64,000 nt of DNA, from NCBI RefSeq assembly GCF_013408655.1, contig NZ_JACCBP010000001.1:2294001-2358000 (forward strand). The letters run 5' to 3'. Position numbers and translations under genes: made by a program. Position 1 is the first letter of the stretch; each line of letters begins with the position of its first letter. Of the stretch, positions 9,064 through 18,492 are shown in pieces. The notes beneath the pieces are model-generated. The model made no database searches. It was not told where the DNA came from and saw only the letters and a program-made list of their open reading frames with translations. This DNA comes from Pigmentiphaga litoralis (GTDB lineage: Bacteria > Pseudomonadota > Gammaproteobacteria > Burkholderiales > Burkholderiaceae_B).

Positions 9064-11045
9064 GCCCCCTCCTTCCTGGCAGTTGGGTCCTGGCGCCGGC
9101 CCTGCTGGCCATTGGCGCCATCGCCGTCGCCGCAGTGGCGGGCGTGTTGCTGGCCCGCCGGCGCGCGCGGCTGGCGGCGCGCACGCTGGTCTATGGCGTG
9201 ACTGTGTTGTCGGTGCTTGCCTCTCTGACCAGCGGCGGCCTGCATGCCTACGTGGCCCTGCCCTGGCTGGCCGTGCTGATCGTGGCCGGCCTGATGTTCC
9301 GGCTGCGCGAGTCGGTCCCGGTCTGCCTGGTGGCGGTCCTGACCGCGTTTTTCATCGAGATCTGGCGGGCCGTGGTGAACCCGCTGCCGACCTTGTGGGC
9401 GATCCGCGAACCGCCGCTGGGCATGACGTTTTCGATCACGGCGCTGCTGGCCGTGGTGCTGCTGCATTTGAGCGTGCAACAGACCATCGAACGGCGCATT
9501 GCGGCCGCGCTGTCCAACGCCGAGAAGGAACGGGACCGGCGCATCATGCTGGACCAGGCGCAGGAACTGCATCTGATGTTTGGCGGGCTGCCGGTGGCCG
9601 TCGCCCTGTATGACGCCGACGCGATTTTGCGTTACGCCAACGATCCCTATCTGTCCTTGCTGGGCAAGACGCTGCCCGAATGCCTGGCCCAGCCCATGAC
9701 CGACCTGTGGCCCCGCCGCGCGTCGATGCTCGCCGCGCCGCACTTTGCGACCGCTGCGCGCGGCAAGCCCGGCACCTACAGCTTCAGCTTCAATCTGCCC
9801 GATGGCGCGACGCGGGAATTCGACGTGTTCGTCGCGCCCACGACGCCCGGCGAAGACGGCCGCTTCGACTCGCTGGTGCTGATGCTGGACCGCACCGAAA
9901 GCCTGCGGATGGAACGCGCGCTGGCCGAACGCGAAACCATGTACAGCGCGGTGGTGGACCATGCGCCGATCGCGATCCTGACGCAGGTGGATGGCCTGAT
10001 CTCGTACGCCAATCCGGCGGCCCTGATGATGCTATCTGCCGAATGGTCGGGCCGCGCCGTTGGCCGGCCGTTCTCGGAATTCATCATCGAAGCCGACCGC
10101 GCGGCCGTGCGGGATCGCATCGCGATGCTGGCCGACGCCCCGGGCTTTGCCGAGTTCCGGCACCACCGCCTGGTGGCCCTGAATTCGCAGGTACGCGATG
10201 TGGAACTGGCCGCCATCAGCGTAACGCGCGACGGCAAGCAACTGGTCGAACTGTTCTGTGTCGATGTGACCGAACGCCGCCTGACCGAAGAAAAAGTCCG
10301 GCAACTGAATGAGACGCTGGAGCTGCGCGTGGCCGAACGCACGGCCGAACTCGAAGCCTTCACCACGTCGGTCAGCCATGACTTGCGCGCGCCGGCACGA
10401 CAGGTCATGTCGGCGGCCGACATCATGCTGCGCAAGCTTGAACAGCCCGACGGCAACGTCAAGCCGATGCTGACCGCGCTGCACGCCACGGCCGAACGCA
10501 TGAACCGCACGATTGACGCGCTGCTGGAACTGTCGCGGCTGGGCCGCGCCGGCATCGTGCAATCCGTCTGGCCGCTGGGCGTGATGGTGGAAGAGATCCG
10601 GTCCGAACTGTCGGCCGACCTGCATTCGCGCAATCTGGTGTGGCGAATCGAAGCGCTGCCGCGGGTGTATGCCGACCCGCAACTGATCCGCATGGTCATG
10701 GTCAACCTGATCGGCAACGCGCTCAAGTTCACGCGCCACAAGCCCATGAGCATCATCGAAATCTGGTCCGAAGAATTCGAGCACATGACTGCCGTCTGCG
10801 TGCGCGACAACGGCGCAGGGTTCGACATGAACAACGTCGACAAGCTGTTCCAGATGTTCACGCGCCTGCATTCGAATCGCGACTTTGAAGGCACCGGCGT
10901 GGGCCTGGCGCATTGCCGCCGCATCATCGAACGGCACGGCGGCAAGATCAGCGCCTATGGCGAACCTGGCCAGGGCGCCACCGTCCGCTTCACGCTGCCG
11001 CGCGAAATCCGCCGCGAACCGCCGGCCGCACGCACTCAACATTGA
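9060..11045 (+). CDS. Membrane PAS-domain sensor histidine kinase
   Basis: A 661-aa sensor kinase. About five N-terminal membrane segments (residues 5-155) precede two PAS-like domains (about 170-270 and 290-410) and a short coiled linker. The DHp helix carries His440 in VSHDLRAPARQV. The GHKL ATPase domain shows NLIGNALKF, VRDNGAGFDMNNVDKLFQMF and EGTGVGLAHCRRIIERHGG. It overlaps the BCCT gene by 4 bases and no response regulator is adjacent, so it is either an orphan kinase or one signalling to a distant regulator. The coupling suggests it senses the transported compound or the transporter state. Confidence 0.9.
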   Translation: MSPLLPGSWVLAPALLAIGAIAVAAVAGVLLARRRARLAARTLVYGVTVLSVLASLTSGGLHAYVALPWLAVLIVAGLMFRLRESVPVCLVAVLTAFFIEIWRAVVNPLPTLWAIREPPLGMTFSITALLAVVLLHLSVQQTIERRIAAALSNAEKERDRRIMLDQAQELHLMFGGLPVAVALYDADAILRYANDPYLSLLGKTLPECLAQPMTDLWPRRASMLAAPHFATAARGKPGTYSFSFNLPDGATREFDVFVAPTTPGEDGRFDSLVLMLDRTESLRMERALAERETMYSAVVDHAPIAILTQVDGLISYANPAALMMLSAEWSGRAVGRPFSEFIIEADRAAVRDRIAMLADAPGFAEFRHHRLVALNSQVRDVELAAISVTRDGKQLVELFCVDVTERRLTEEKVRQLNETLELRVAERTAELEAFTTSVSHDLRAPARQVMSAADIMLRKLEQPDGNVKPMLTALHATAERMNRTIDALLELSRLGRAGIVQSVWPLGVMVEEIRSELSADLHSRNLVWRIEALPRVYADPQLIRMVMVNLIGNALKFTRHKPMSIIEIWSEEFEHMTAVCVRDNGAGFDMNNVDKLFQMFTRLHSNRDFEGTGVGLAHCRRIIERHGGKISAYGEPGQGATVRFTLPREIRREPPAARTQH

Positions 11046-11214
11046 GCGGTCGGCAAGATTGAGCATGCCCATGGTTGAGCAATCTCCACGGGCGTGCGGC
11101 GGCGGTTGGTGCTATACCTCGGCTACCCGGGCGGTACGCACCTCGGTGCACACACAACAATTCTCCGCACCGGGTTGATGACGCAAGACGTCACACCAGG
11201 TCGAGGAGACAACC

Positions 11215-12498
11215 ATGCATTACCCCACCGTTCAAGCGCCTTCGTGCGTGCGCCCGCGCACCGTGTTGCGCGCCCTTTCCCTTGCCGCCCTGACTGCCCT
11301 GGCAGCCTGTGGCGGAGGCGATGACGACAACGCCACGCCCGCACCGACTGCCGCCTACCCGCATGCGCAGGAACCCATCGGCACCGTGCGGCAGGTGTAC
11401 GACGGCGCGTTGACGCCCGACTTGTCGGTCAACACCTTCCGCAACATCGACCGGCTGTTCCCTACCCGGTCCATCACGCCATCGTCCACGCCGCTGGCCA
11501 TGCCCAAGGCGGCCAGACCGCTGACGGCCGTCCAGTTCACGTCCGGCGGCAAAGCCTACGACCTGGTCGACTACCTGGCCCTGAATCGCGTATCGGGCCT
11601 GCTGGTGCTGAAGAACGGCGAAATCGCGCACGAAGCCTATCTGTACGGCAACACCGAGAAGACCCGATGGATGTCGATGTCGGTCGCCAAGTCGATCACG
11701 TCGACGCTGATCGGCGCGGCCATCCAGGACGGATTGATCGCGAGCCTGAACGATCAGGTCGTCAAATATGTGCCCCGCCTGGCCGGCAGCGCCTACGACG
11801 GCGTGACGGTCCGCGATGTGCTGATGATGGCGTCGGGCGTGAAGTGGGACGAGACCTATACCAACCCGGCGTCCGACCGGCGCGCCCTGCTCGAAGCGCA
11901 AATCAGCCAGAAGCCCGGATCGGCGCTGGACCTGATGGCCAAGCTGCCCCGCGCGGCCGCCCCCGGCACCGTCAACAACTACAGCACCGGCGAAACCCAG
12001 ATTGCGGGCGAGCTGCTCCGCGGCGCCGTCAAGAAGCCGCTGGCGCAATACCTGTCGGAAAAGATCTGGACCAAGGTCGGCATGGAAGCGGAAGCCAACT
12101 GGTGGCTCGATTCGCCCGATGGCGTCGAGATCGGCGGCAGCGGCATCAGCGCCACCTTGCGTGACTACGGCCGCTTCGGCCTGTTCATCATGAACGACGG
12201 CCGCGCGCAGGGCGTGCAGGTCGTACCCCCGACCTGGGTGGCCGAAGCCGGCAGCCCCAAGACCCTGGCCGGCGGCACGCCCCTGCCCTTCTACGGCTAC
12301 ATGTGGTGGGTGCCCACCACCGGCCAGTCTGCGCTCGACAAGGCCTTCTACGCGACCGGCATCTTCGGGCAGAACATCTACATCAACCAGAAGGAAAAAG
12401 TCGTGATCGTGACCTGGGGCGCGCAGTCCAAACCCACCGGCGCAGGCGTGGTCAACAACATCGACTTCTTTGACGCGGTGGTGAAGGCCGTGCGCTGA
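11215..12498 (+). CDS. Serine hydrolase, class C beta-lactamase-like lipoprotein
   Basis: A 427-aa beta-lactamase-superfamily hydrolase of the EstB / 6-aminohexanoate-dimer-hydrolase type. The N-terminus has a basic region, a hydrophobic stretch and the lipobox LAAC, so it is probably a lipoprotein. The catalytic SxxK motif is Ser156-Val-Ala-Lys159. The second motif is Tyr256-Ser-Thr, where beta-lactamases have YSN/YxN. The C-terminal ATG in FYATGIFGQ may stand for the KTG box. It likely hydrolyses an ester or amide in the periplasm rather than antibiotics. It starts 169 bases after the sensor kinase and appears to have its own promoter. An AGGAGA ribosome-binding site precedes the ATG. Confidence 0.88.
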   Translation: MHYPTVQAPSCVRPRTVLRALSLAALTALAACGGGDDDNATPAPTAAYPHAQEPIGTVRQVYDGALTPDLSVNTFRNIDRLFPTRSITPSSTPLAMPKAARPLTAVQFTSGGKAYDLVDYLALNRVSGLLVLKNGEIAHEAYLYGNTEKTRWMSMSVAKSITSTLIGAAIQDGLIASLNDQVVKYVPRLAGSAYDGVTVRDVLMMASGVKWDETYTNPASDRRALLEAQISQKPGSALDLMAKLPRAAAPGTVNNYSTGETQIAGELLRGAVKKPLAQYLSEKIWTKVGMEAEANWWLDSPDGVEIGGSGISATLRDYGRFGLFIMNDGRAQGVQVVPPTWVAEAGSPKTLAGGTPLPFYGYMWWVPTTGQSALDKAFYATGIFGQNIYINQKEKVVIVTWGAQSKPTGAGVVNNIDFFDAVVKAVR

Positions 12499-12691
12499 AC
12501 GGCGAGGCCCCTGCTGCTGTTCGCAACCCGGCCTGGTTGCAGGCCGGTGTAACGCCAATGTCCTGGACCAAGGGCACGCAAGCAGCGGCAGGAATGATGC
12601 GCTTTTACCAGGACAATTTGGTCCCGACGCGGCTTGCGCTGGCCTGGCATTGCAGCGACTCTGGCACTCGCAGATTCAACGTGAGTGCGTC

Positions 12692-13228
12692 TTGGCCTAC
12701 TTCCCACACAAACATTTCAACGGCACGACGTACCTGCTGGACCATCTTGAGCCAACCTCGATCAGGATCGCCCTGGATGTGGCCAACACCCTAAAGGTCT
12801 CTCTTCAAGTGCAGTACAGCTGCCATTGCTTTACCGAGGCGTTCGATCCCGAACGGCATCGTGATCATCATCGGTATACGCATCGTGGCGAAACGCGAGC
12901 CTTCAACATCTTGCGCTATCAATGCTCGCTGCAACTGCCTTCACTGCTAAACGGTTTGCCACGCCGGACGGTTTATCGAGCCGAACAGGACAATTACACC
13001 TATGTGGCCCTTATCCCCGTCAACCAGGGCGTTGAAACGTACTCGGTGTTTTTCAAGCTAACCGCAAAGGCGCCAGCTCAATTGCATATGCGCGTTCAAA
13101 GCGCCTACCTGAAGCCTTTGAGTCGAAAGCCCAAGGAGTCCTGGCGGTTTGGATCATTGGCGGGGCAGATCAGCGGTGTATTCGACGCCCCGGGCAAAAG
13201 GCCGCGGCCAAAGAAAAAGGCGCCGTAG
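12692..13228 (+). CDS. Hypothetical protein with Cys/His cluster and basic tail
   Basis: I do not recognise this 178-aa product (start taken at TTG 12692, giving an N-terminus AYFPHKHFNG). A start at TTG 12650 is also possible and neither has a strong ribosome-binding site. A dense Cys/His segment, CHCFTEAFD then HRDHHRYTHRGE, lies at about residues 45-70 and could bind metal. The C-terminus is basic (RPRPKKKAP). No signal peptide or membrane segment is seen. Its base composition is visibly less GC-rich than its neighbours, suggesting acquisition. The stop codon lies inside the terminator of the candidate small RNA on the other strand. Confidence 0.6.
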   Translation: MAYFPHKHFNGTTYLLDHLEPTSIRIALDVANTLKVSLQVQYSCHCFTEAFDPERHRDHHRYTHRGETRAFNILRYQCSLQLPSLLNGLPRRTVYRAEQDNYTYVALIPVNQGVETYSVFFKLTAKAPAQLHMRVQSAYLKPLSRKPKESWRFGSLAGQISGVFDAPGKRPRPKKKAP

Positions 13229-13233
13229 CGCCT
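13211..13233 (-). terminator. Rho-independent terminator of the candidate small RNA
   Basis: On the minus strand AGGCGC-TACG-GCGCCT is followed by TTTTCTT. It overlaps the stop codon of the plus-strand hypothetical gene and may serve both. Confidence 0.7.
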
Positions 13234-13344
13234 GTTTCCGACCTGGGAACCCAGGTCTGCGAGCTTCTGTTGCCTCCGCTGTCTGCGGAACCCCTTAGGG
13301 CAGCACGTCCATGTTTCACTCGCTCCTGGAACGTCTTGTCCTGC
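13211..13344 (-). ncRNA. Candidate small RNA (about 134 nt) downstream of ppa
   Basis: A sigma70-type promoter (TTGACC-N17-TAAGAT, 13351-13379) and a T-tailed terminator (13211-13233) bracket about 134 nt with no convincing ORF. The transcript would contain a perfect 8-bp hairpin GACCTGGG-TT-CCCAGGTC (13240-13257). It would also contain CCGC/GCGG and CCC/GGG hairpins and a longer-range GCGAG/CTCGC pairing. It is much shorter than 6S RNA or RNase P RNA and I cannot assign it to a known family. The transcription start is estimated 7 nt after the -10 box. Confidence 0.6.
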
Positions 13345-13350
13345 GTGTTC

Positions 13351-13379
13351 ATCTTACAAGTCGCCGTACAGGCGGTCAA
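13351..13379 (-). promoter_or_regulatory. Sigma70-type promoter of the candidate small RNA
   Basis: On the minus strand TTGACC (13374-13379) and TAAGAT (13351-13356) are separated by exactly 17 bases, a near-consensus promoter. It begins 27 bases beyond the ppa stop codon and points away from ppa. Confidence 0.65.
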
Positions 13380-13405
13380 CAACCCGCCAGGCGACGCTGT
13401 CAGAA

Positions 13406-13945
13406 TCAGCCGCCCTTGGCCTTCTTGAAGGCTGCGATGCCGCTGGTGATTTCGGCCTTGGCGGCTTCCGGGCCTTCCCAGCCCTTGACCTTGACCCACT
13501 TGCCCTTCTCCAGATCCTTGTAGTGCTCGAAGAAGTGCTGGATGCGCATCAGGTGTTCGGGTTGCAGGTCTTCCGGCTTTTGCCAGTGACGATAGATCGG
13601 CAGGACCTTGTCGATCGGCACGGCCAGGAGCTTGGCGTCGCCGCCGGCTTCGTCGTCCATCTGCAGCACGCCGATGACGCGGCAGCGCACGACGGCGCCG
13701 ACGGTCACGGGATGCGGCGTGATGACCAGCACGTCGACCGGATCGCCATCGTCCGACAGGGTGTTGGGCACGTAGCCGTAATTGCAGGGATAGTGCATCG
13801 CCGTCATCATGAAACGGTCGACATACAAGGCGCCGGTGGCCTTGTCGATTTCGTACTTGATCGGATCCGCGTTCATCGGGATCTCGATAATCACATTGAC
13901 TTCATCCGGTGCATTGTCGCCGGGACCGACGCGATCGAGGTTCAT
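13406..13945 (-). CDS. ppa: Inorganic pyrophosphatase
   Basis: A 179-aa family I soluble pyrophosphatase that hydrolyses PPi to drive biosynthetic reactions. The length matches bacterial homologues. Metal- and substrate-binding motifs are visible: [34 protein letters not shown] and [12 protein letters not shown], which carries the conserved Asp residues. C-terminal [10 protein letters not shown] is also typical. The gene stands alone, with hemY ending 89 bases upstream across a pyrimidine-rich stretch of the transcript strand, and a separate small-RNA promoter follows. Confidence 0.97.
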   Translation of the reverse strand: MNLDRVGPGDNAPDEVNVIIEIPMNADPIKYEIDKATGALYVDRFMMTAMHYPCNYGYVPNTLSDDGDPVDVLVITPHPVTVGAVVRCRVIGVLQMDDEAGGDAKLLAVPIDKVLPIYRHWQKPEDLQPEHLMRIQHFFEHYKDLEKGKWVKVKGWEGPEAAKAEITSGIAAFKKAKGG

Positions 13946-14034
13946 AACAGCCTGCGAGAGTGAGAGGTAAAAGAAGAAAACTGGAAAGAAAGAGGGAAAA
14001 CGGAAATCGCAAATCGGAAATCAGGAACGGGCGA

Positions 14035-15327
14035 TCAAAGCCCCGCGGCGCGATCGGGCGCAACGGGTTCCTCGCTTTCGAACTGGGGCGCCGCAACCGG
14101 ATCGAACAGCATCGTGTCGGCCGCCGCCTTGAGCACCGGCAAGCCTACCACTGCCTCGGTCGCCAGGCGCCAGTGGCGCACGGCATCCGACCCGCGATTG
14201 GTGCGGTCGAACAGGCTGGCCAGCAGGGCATGGGTACGGGGATCGCTGCGCGCGGCCAGGCTGCGTTCCAGGTAACGCTGCGCCGGGCCCCACAGGCGGC
14301 CGCACAGGCACAGCGAACCCAGCGCCTGCAGCAGGTCGGGATCGTTCGGGCGGCTCTGGAGCCAGCGTTCGGCTGTTTCGAGACGAGGCCGGATTTCGTC
14401 GCCGCCGCATCGGGCGTAGGCCTGCAGCAAGGCGGGCGCAAAGTCGGTTTCGATGGCGTCTTCCAGCACCTTGCGGGTGCGGGCTTCTTCGCCATCGGCA
14501 TCGAACACGGCGGCAGCCGCCAGGGCCACTTCAGGCAAGGTGCGTTCGTCGGCCTTCAGGTCTTTCCAGATGGCGCGGCGCGTGACGATATCGGACGAGG
14601 TCAGCAAGCCTGCCGCGGCGGTGGCGATCATGCGCGCGCTGGCCGCCGGATGCAGGGCGTTGCGCTTGGACAGCGTGCGCGCCAGCTTGAGCACGTCGGC
14701 CCAGTGGCCAAGGTCGCGATGCGCGCGCAGCTCGAGCCGCAGCGAATGCATGTGGCGCGGACCGTTTTCGTGCAGCTGGGACAGCAGCGCCAGGGCATCG
14801 GCCGGACGGTGCTGGTCAAGCAGCATGTCCGCTTCCACGATCATGGTGGCAGGCTTGAGTGCGGGGTCGGCCGCGGCGGCATCGCGTGCGCGCACCAGCA
14901 GCGCATCGCGGCGCACGTATTCCTGCATGGCGTGTGCGGCGCGTGCTGCCGACAGCAAGGCCAGCACCTTGCGTGACGCGACGTCGGTCTGGTCGGCCAC
15001 GTTGCCCATGTCGGCTTCGGCCCGCGCGTAGCGGCCTTCCAGCAGACCGATCCAGCCGCGTTCCAGCAGTTGCTGCTGCTGCGCCAGCGCACGGCGTTCG
15101 CGCCATTCCCGCACCCGCGTCGGCAGGCCCAGTGTCCATGCCACGGTGCGCAGCGCAACGTGCAGGGCAATGAAGGTGATCAGCAGCAGCAAGGCGGCCA
15201 GGCTGGCCGACAGTTCCACACGATACGGCGGCAGCAGCAGCGCGACGTTGCCCGAGTGGTAGCGCACGCCTACCGCCAGGCCGACCGCGGCGACCAATAA
15301 AAGCAGAGTCCAGATCCAGGAGCGCAT
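14035..15327 (-). CDS. hemY: HemY, haem-biosynthesis-associated membrane TPR protein
   Basis: A 430-aa inner-membrane protein of the proteobacterial HemY family (not the Bacillus protoporphyrinogen oxidase of the same name). Two N-terminal membrane segments (about residues 5-20 and 40-60) precede an Arg-rich region and a helical TPR-like domain, for example RGWIGLLEGRYARAEADMGN. It is the last gene of hemC-hemD-hemX-hemY, 3 bases after hemX. Its exact biochemical role is unsettled; an interaction with late haem enzymes is inferred from the family. Confidence 0.9.
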   Translation of the reverse strand: MRSWIWTLLLLVAAVGLAVGVRYHSGNVALLLPPYRVELSASLAALLLLITFIALHVALRTVAWTLGLPTRVREWRERRALAQQQQLLERGWIGLLEGRYARAEADMGNVADQTDVASRKVLALLSAARAAHAMQEYVRRDALLVRARDAAAADPALKPATMIVEADMLLDQHRPADALALLSQLHENGPRHMHSLRLELRAHRDLGHWADVLKLARTLSKRNALHPAASARMIATAAAGLLTSSDIVTRRAIWKDLKADERTLPEVALAAAAVFDADGEEARTRKVLEDAIETDFAPALLQAYARCGGDEIRPRLETAERWLQSRPNDPDLLQALGSLCLCGRLWGPAQRYLERSLAARSDPRTHALLASLFDRTNRGSDAVRHWRLATEAVVGLPVLKAAADTMLFDPVAAPQFESEEPVAPDRAAGL

Positions 15328-15330
15328 GAC

Positions 15331-16485
15331 TTACCTCTGGCGTGCGGCGGGCACCGCGCTGCGAGGCAGGACCGACCGCACGGCGGCCAGGCTGTCATTG
15401 ATGCCGGGAAGCTGGATCGTGATTTCGGTGTCCTTGACCTGCGTCAGCAAGGCCTGGGCGCTGCGGGTGGCAGGCGCTTCGACGTCGAAGTACACCGGGA
15501 TCGCGGCCGAGATGGCGGCCAGGTCGGCGTCCCACGCATGTTCCTGGCGCGACAACAGGGCCTGACGGGCATTGAGCAGGCGCAGCTTCAGGTTTTCACG
15601 CAGCAGCGCGCCTTGTTCCGGCGACACCAGCAAGGCATCCGGCCGGTCCACGCGCTGGATACGAATCAGATCGCGCGTGTCGTTCAGGAAGCCATCGCGC
15701 AGCGACGGCCACCACGCCAGCCAATCATTCCACCAGCGGCCATCGTCCACCGGGGCAACGGCGGGCGTCGTGTCGACGGGCGCTTGCGTGTTCCCGCGGC
15801 GGCGGGCCGGTTCCACGCTGGCCAGGAGCGGGATCTTGTCGAACAGGGTGACCAGCTGGTCGATCTTGACGACCAGGCCCGACACGTCCACCGACGGCAA
15901 GGCACGCAGGCGTTCCAGGTCTTGCGCAATGGCGCGGCGCACCGGCGTGAACTGGGGACGGTCGGCGCGGGCCAGGCGGGCATCGGCCACCTGCAGGGCG
16001 GCGATCGAGTTCGGGACGTTGCCAGCCAGCTGCAACTGCTGCGAAGCGATCGACAGGGCCTGCTCGACTTCGATCAGGGTCCATTCATCTTCGCCGCGCG
16101 ACAGTTCCTGATAGAGCTGTTCCAGCGCGGCCTGCTGGCTTTGCGATTCCAGAATCTTGGATTCAAGCACAGCCAGCTTGTCGGCATTGCCCTGGCTGGT
16201 GGACAGCGACTGGCGGGCACGCGCCTGGGCGTCGCGCGCGGTGGCGTCGATCTGCGAATAGCGGGTGGCCGATTCGCGGCCGATGGCTTCGACCAGACGC
16301 TGCTGGCGCCACAGCGCGGCGGCCAGCACCAGGATGACGATCAGCGCGAATACCAGGCCGGTAGTGACCCACGGAAATGGCTGGCCACGGCGCTTTGGCG
16401 CGCGGCCGGCAGGTCGGTCGGACGCCGGGCGCGATTCAGGCGCGGCGGCGGTCGGCGGGCGAATGTCATTCTCGGGTGCAGTCAT
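15331..16485 (-). CDS. hemX: HemX family membrane protein
   Basis: A 384-aa HemX protein. A Pro/Arg-rich cytoplasmic start is followed by a single membrane helix (about residues 38-60, VTTGLVFALIVILVLAAALW). A long coiled-coil region (about 65-130) and a periplasmic domain with LIEVEQALSIASQQLQLAGN come next. Some databases label the family uroporphyrinogen-III C-methyltransferase, but no methyltransferase SAM motif is present, so that name is misleading. It overlaps hemD by 4 bases, suggesting translational coupling. Confidence 0.9.
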   Translation of the reverse strand: MTAPENDIRPPTAAAPESRPASDRPAGRAPKRRGQPFPWVTTGLVFALIVILVLAAALWRQQRLVEAIGRESATRYSQIDATARDAQARARQSLSTSQGNADKLAVLESKILESQSQQAALEQLYQELSRGEDEWTLIEVEQALSIASQQLQLAGNVPNSIAALQVADARLARADRPQFTPVRRAIAQDLERLRALPSVDVSGLVVKIDQLVTLFDKIPLLASVEPARRRGNTQAPVDTTPAVAPVDDGRWWNDWLAWWPSLRDGFLNDTRDLIRIQRVDRPDALLVSPEQGALLRENLKLRLLNARQALLSRQEHAWDADLAAISAAIPVYFDVEAPATRSAQALLTQVKDTEITIQLPGINDSLAAVRSVLPRSAVPAARQR

Positions 16486-17336
16486 GGCGTCGATTCTATC
16501 GCGGCAAAGATGTCATCATCGCGTGGCGATGATATTTGTAACAAGGGTTCTCCAGCGCCGAGGCCACGGGGGACTGAACCGTTGCTGGGCAGGGCGATCG
16601 CCACGTGAGCAGCAATGCGCGGATGCGTTGCAATCAGGCGACATCCGGCGTACCAATCGAGCAGGCCGGCGGCCTGCGCAGCGGCTTGCAGGGCATCGGC
16701 GCCTTCCTTGCTGGTGACCAATATGACCGCGGAGCGGCCTGCGGCGGCCCAGGCCTGAAGCGTCGCCATGGCGTCGTCGGACCACGGCGCGGGCTCCCGC
16801 CGATAGGCGCTGTGGATCGTGACGGCAACGCCCGCTTCGCGCAGCCGGGCCGCCAGCCAGTCCCTGCCCCGGCCTTCCGGTCCGCTCCCGCCGCGCACGA
16901 TCAACGCTGTCGACGGCATCGGCGCAAGCGCAGCCAGTTCGGTCCACAGGGATTCGGAGTCGAACGTGGCCGCGTCGGAAGAAGGCTGGATGACAGAAGG
17001 CGCATCGCCAAACGCCGGATGGGCCCGCAGCGCCGCACTGCTGGACGGGCCGACCGTGGCCGCCGGGACGTTCACCGGCCAGGGCAGCCATGCCCCATAG
17101 GCATCCTGGCGCGTGTCCAGATAGAAGCGGACCGCGTTGCCGCTGACGAACACCACCAGGTCGAACGCGGCAGGGTCAGGTGCCGGGCCAGGCAACGGGG
17201 TCAGTTGCAAGGACGGAAGTTCCAGCACGTCACGGCCGGCGGCGCGCAAGCGGGCCGCCAACGCGGCGTTCTGGCCGGCCGGACGGGTCAGAACCACAGG
17301 CTGCGCCGCGGCGGCCTGCCGCCCGTCACTCGCCAT
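16482..17336 (-). CDS. hemD: Uroporphyrinogen-III synthase
   Basis: A 284-aa HemD that cyclises hydroxymethylbilane with ring-D inversion to uroporphyrinogen III. The family is poorly conserved. Visible signs are the N-terminal [17 protein letters not shown], the central [13 protein letters not shown] and [11 protein letters not shown], and the C-terminal [12 protein letters not shown]. The ATG at 17336 overlaps the hemC stop by 11 bases; an in-frame start 10 codons upstream adds low-complexity residues and is less likely. Confidence 0.9.
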   Translation of the reverse strand: MASDGRQAAAAQPVVLTRPAGQNAALAARLRAAGRDVLELPSLQLTPLPGPAPDPAAFDLVVFVSGNAVRFYLDTRQDAYGAWLPWPVNVPAATVGPSSSAALRAHPAFGDAPSVIQPSSDAATFDSESLWTELAALAPMPSTALIVRGGSGPEGRGRDWLAARLREAGVAVTIHSAYRREPAPWSDDAMATLQAWAAAGRSAVILVTSKEGADALQAAAQAAGLLDWYAGCRLIATHPRIAAHVAIALPSNGSVPRGLGAGEPLLQISSPRDDDIFAAIESTP

Positions 17337-18297
17337 GGGGGTCCGGGGCATGGGGGTCCGGCGCATCCGGCGCGTTCAGCACGGCCAGGATCTCGGCGGC
17401 GCCACCGGCCAGCAGTTCGTCCGCCACCGCCTGGCCCAAGGCTTCGGCGTCGTCCATGCGGCCCGCGCGCGCCACGCGGATCACCCTGGATCCATCGGGC
17501 AGGGCCACCAAGGCGCGCAAGGACAGACCGCCATCCAGATCCGCCTGGGCAAACGCCGCCAGCGGCACCTGGCAGGATCCGCCCAGCGCCCGCGACACGG
17601 CGCGTTCGGCAATGGCTTCGGCCGTGGCGGCCGTGTCGGACAGCGGTGCAAACAACGCCTGCAGATCACTGCGATCGGCACGGATTTCGATGCCCAGCGC
17701 GCCCTGCCCGGCCGACGGCAGGCTGTCTTCCGGTTCCAGCAGGCAGCGGATACGCGCGCCCAGGCCGAGCCGGCTCAGCCCCGCGGCCGCCAGCACGATT
17801 GCGTCGTAGTTGCCGCGATCCAGCTTGGCCAGCCGTGTGTCCAGGTTGCCGCGCAAGGGCTGCACATTCAGGTGCGGGAATCGCGCACGGATCTGTGATT
17901 CGCGGCGCAGGCTGGACGTGCCGACCACCGCGCCCGGGGGCATCGCGGCCAGGTTGGGGTAGGTGTTGGATACCAGCGCATCGCGGGGGTCTTCCCGCGA
18001 CAGGATCGTGCTGAGGCGAAACCCGTCGGCCATGTCGACCGGCACGTCCTTGAGCGAATGCACTGCCAGGTCGGCGCGGCCGTCCATCAGCGCATTTTCA
18101 AGTTCCTTGACGAACAGGCCCTTGCCGCCCACCTTGGACAACGTGCGATCCAGAATCTGGTCGCCGCGCGTCGTCATGCCTAACAGCTCGACCGACATCT
18201 GCGGATACAGGGCCCGCAGTTTCGCCTGCACATGTTCCGCCTGCCAGAGGGCCAGGCGGCTTTCGCGCGTCGCGATGATCAAACGGTCGTGGGTCAA
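17326..18297 (-). CDS. hemC: Porphobilinogen deaminase (hydroxymethylbilane synthase)
   Basis: A 323-aa HemC that condenses four porphobilinogens into hydroxymethylbilane. The dipyrromethane cofactor attachment Cys242 is in [12 protein letters not shown] and the catalytic Asp84 is in AVHSLKDVP. The [10 protein letters not shown] start and [13 protein letters not shown] motif are intact. It is the first gene of the minus-strand haem operon and is divergent from ppc, with 195 bases between them. Confidence 0.97.
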   Translation of the reverse strand: MTHDRLIIATRESRLALWQAEHVQAKLRALYPQMSVELLGMTTRGDQILDRTLSKVGGKGLFVKELENALMDGRADLAVHSLKDVPVDMADGFRLSTILSREDPRDALVSNTYPNLAAMPPGAVVGTSSLRRESQIRARFPHLNVQPLRGNLDTRLAKLDRGNYDAIVLAAAGLSRLGLGARIRCLLEPEDSLPSAGQGALGIEIRADRSDLQALFAPLSDTAATAEAIAERAVSRALGGSCQVPLAAFAQADLDGGLSLRALVALPDGSRVIRVARAGRMDDAEALGQAVADELLAGGAAEILAVLNAPDAPDPHAPDPHGE

Positions 18298-18492
18298 TGT
18301 GGATTCTCTTGGAAGCGTGAAGGCGGGGGTCGATGATTATAAGAGACATCGTTGCCACGCCGCTTTCCCGATCGCCGTAGGCCAGGCGCGGTAAGCTTAG
18401 TCCGTGCATCCCCCAAGGAGTCCCTTGCCCATTTCGAGCCGCACCCGCTTTCCTGTCAACGCCTTCCAACCACAACCAGAAGCCAAGACCTG

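Noticed and set aside
13211..13344. 6S RNA, RNase P RNA or tmRNA after ppa
   Set aside because: The promoter-to-terminator length of about 134 nt and the hairpin layout do not match these RNAs.
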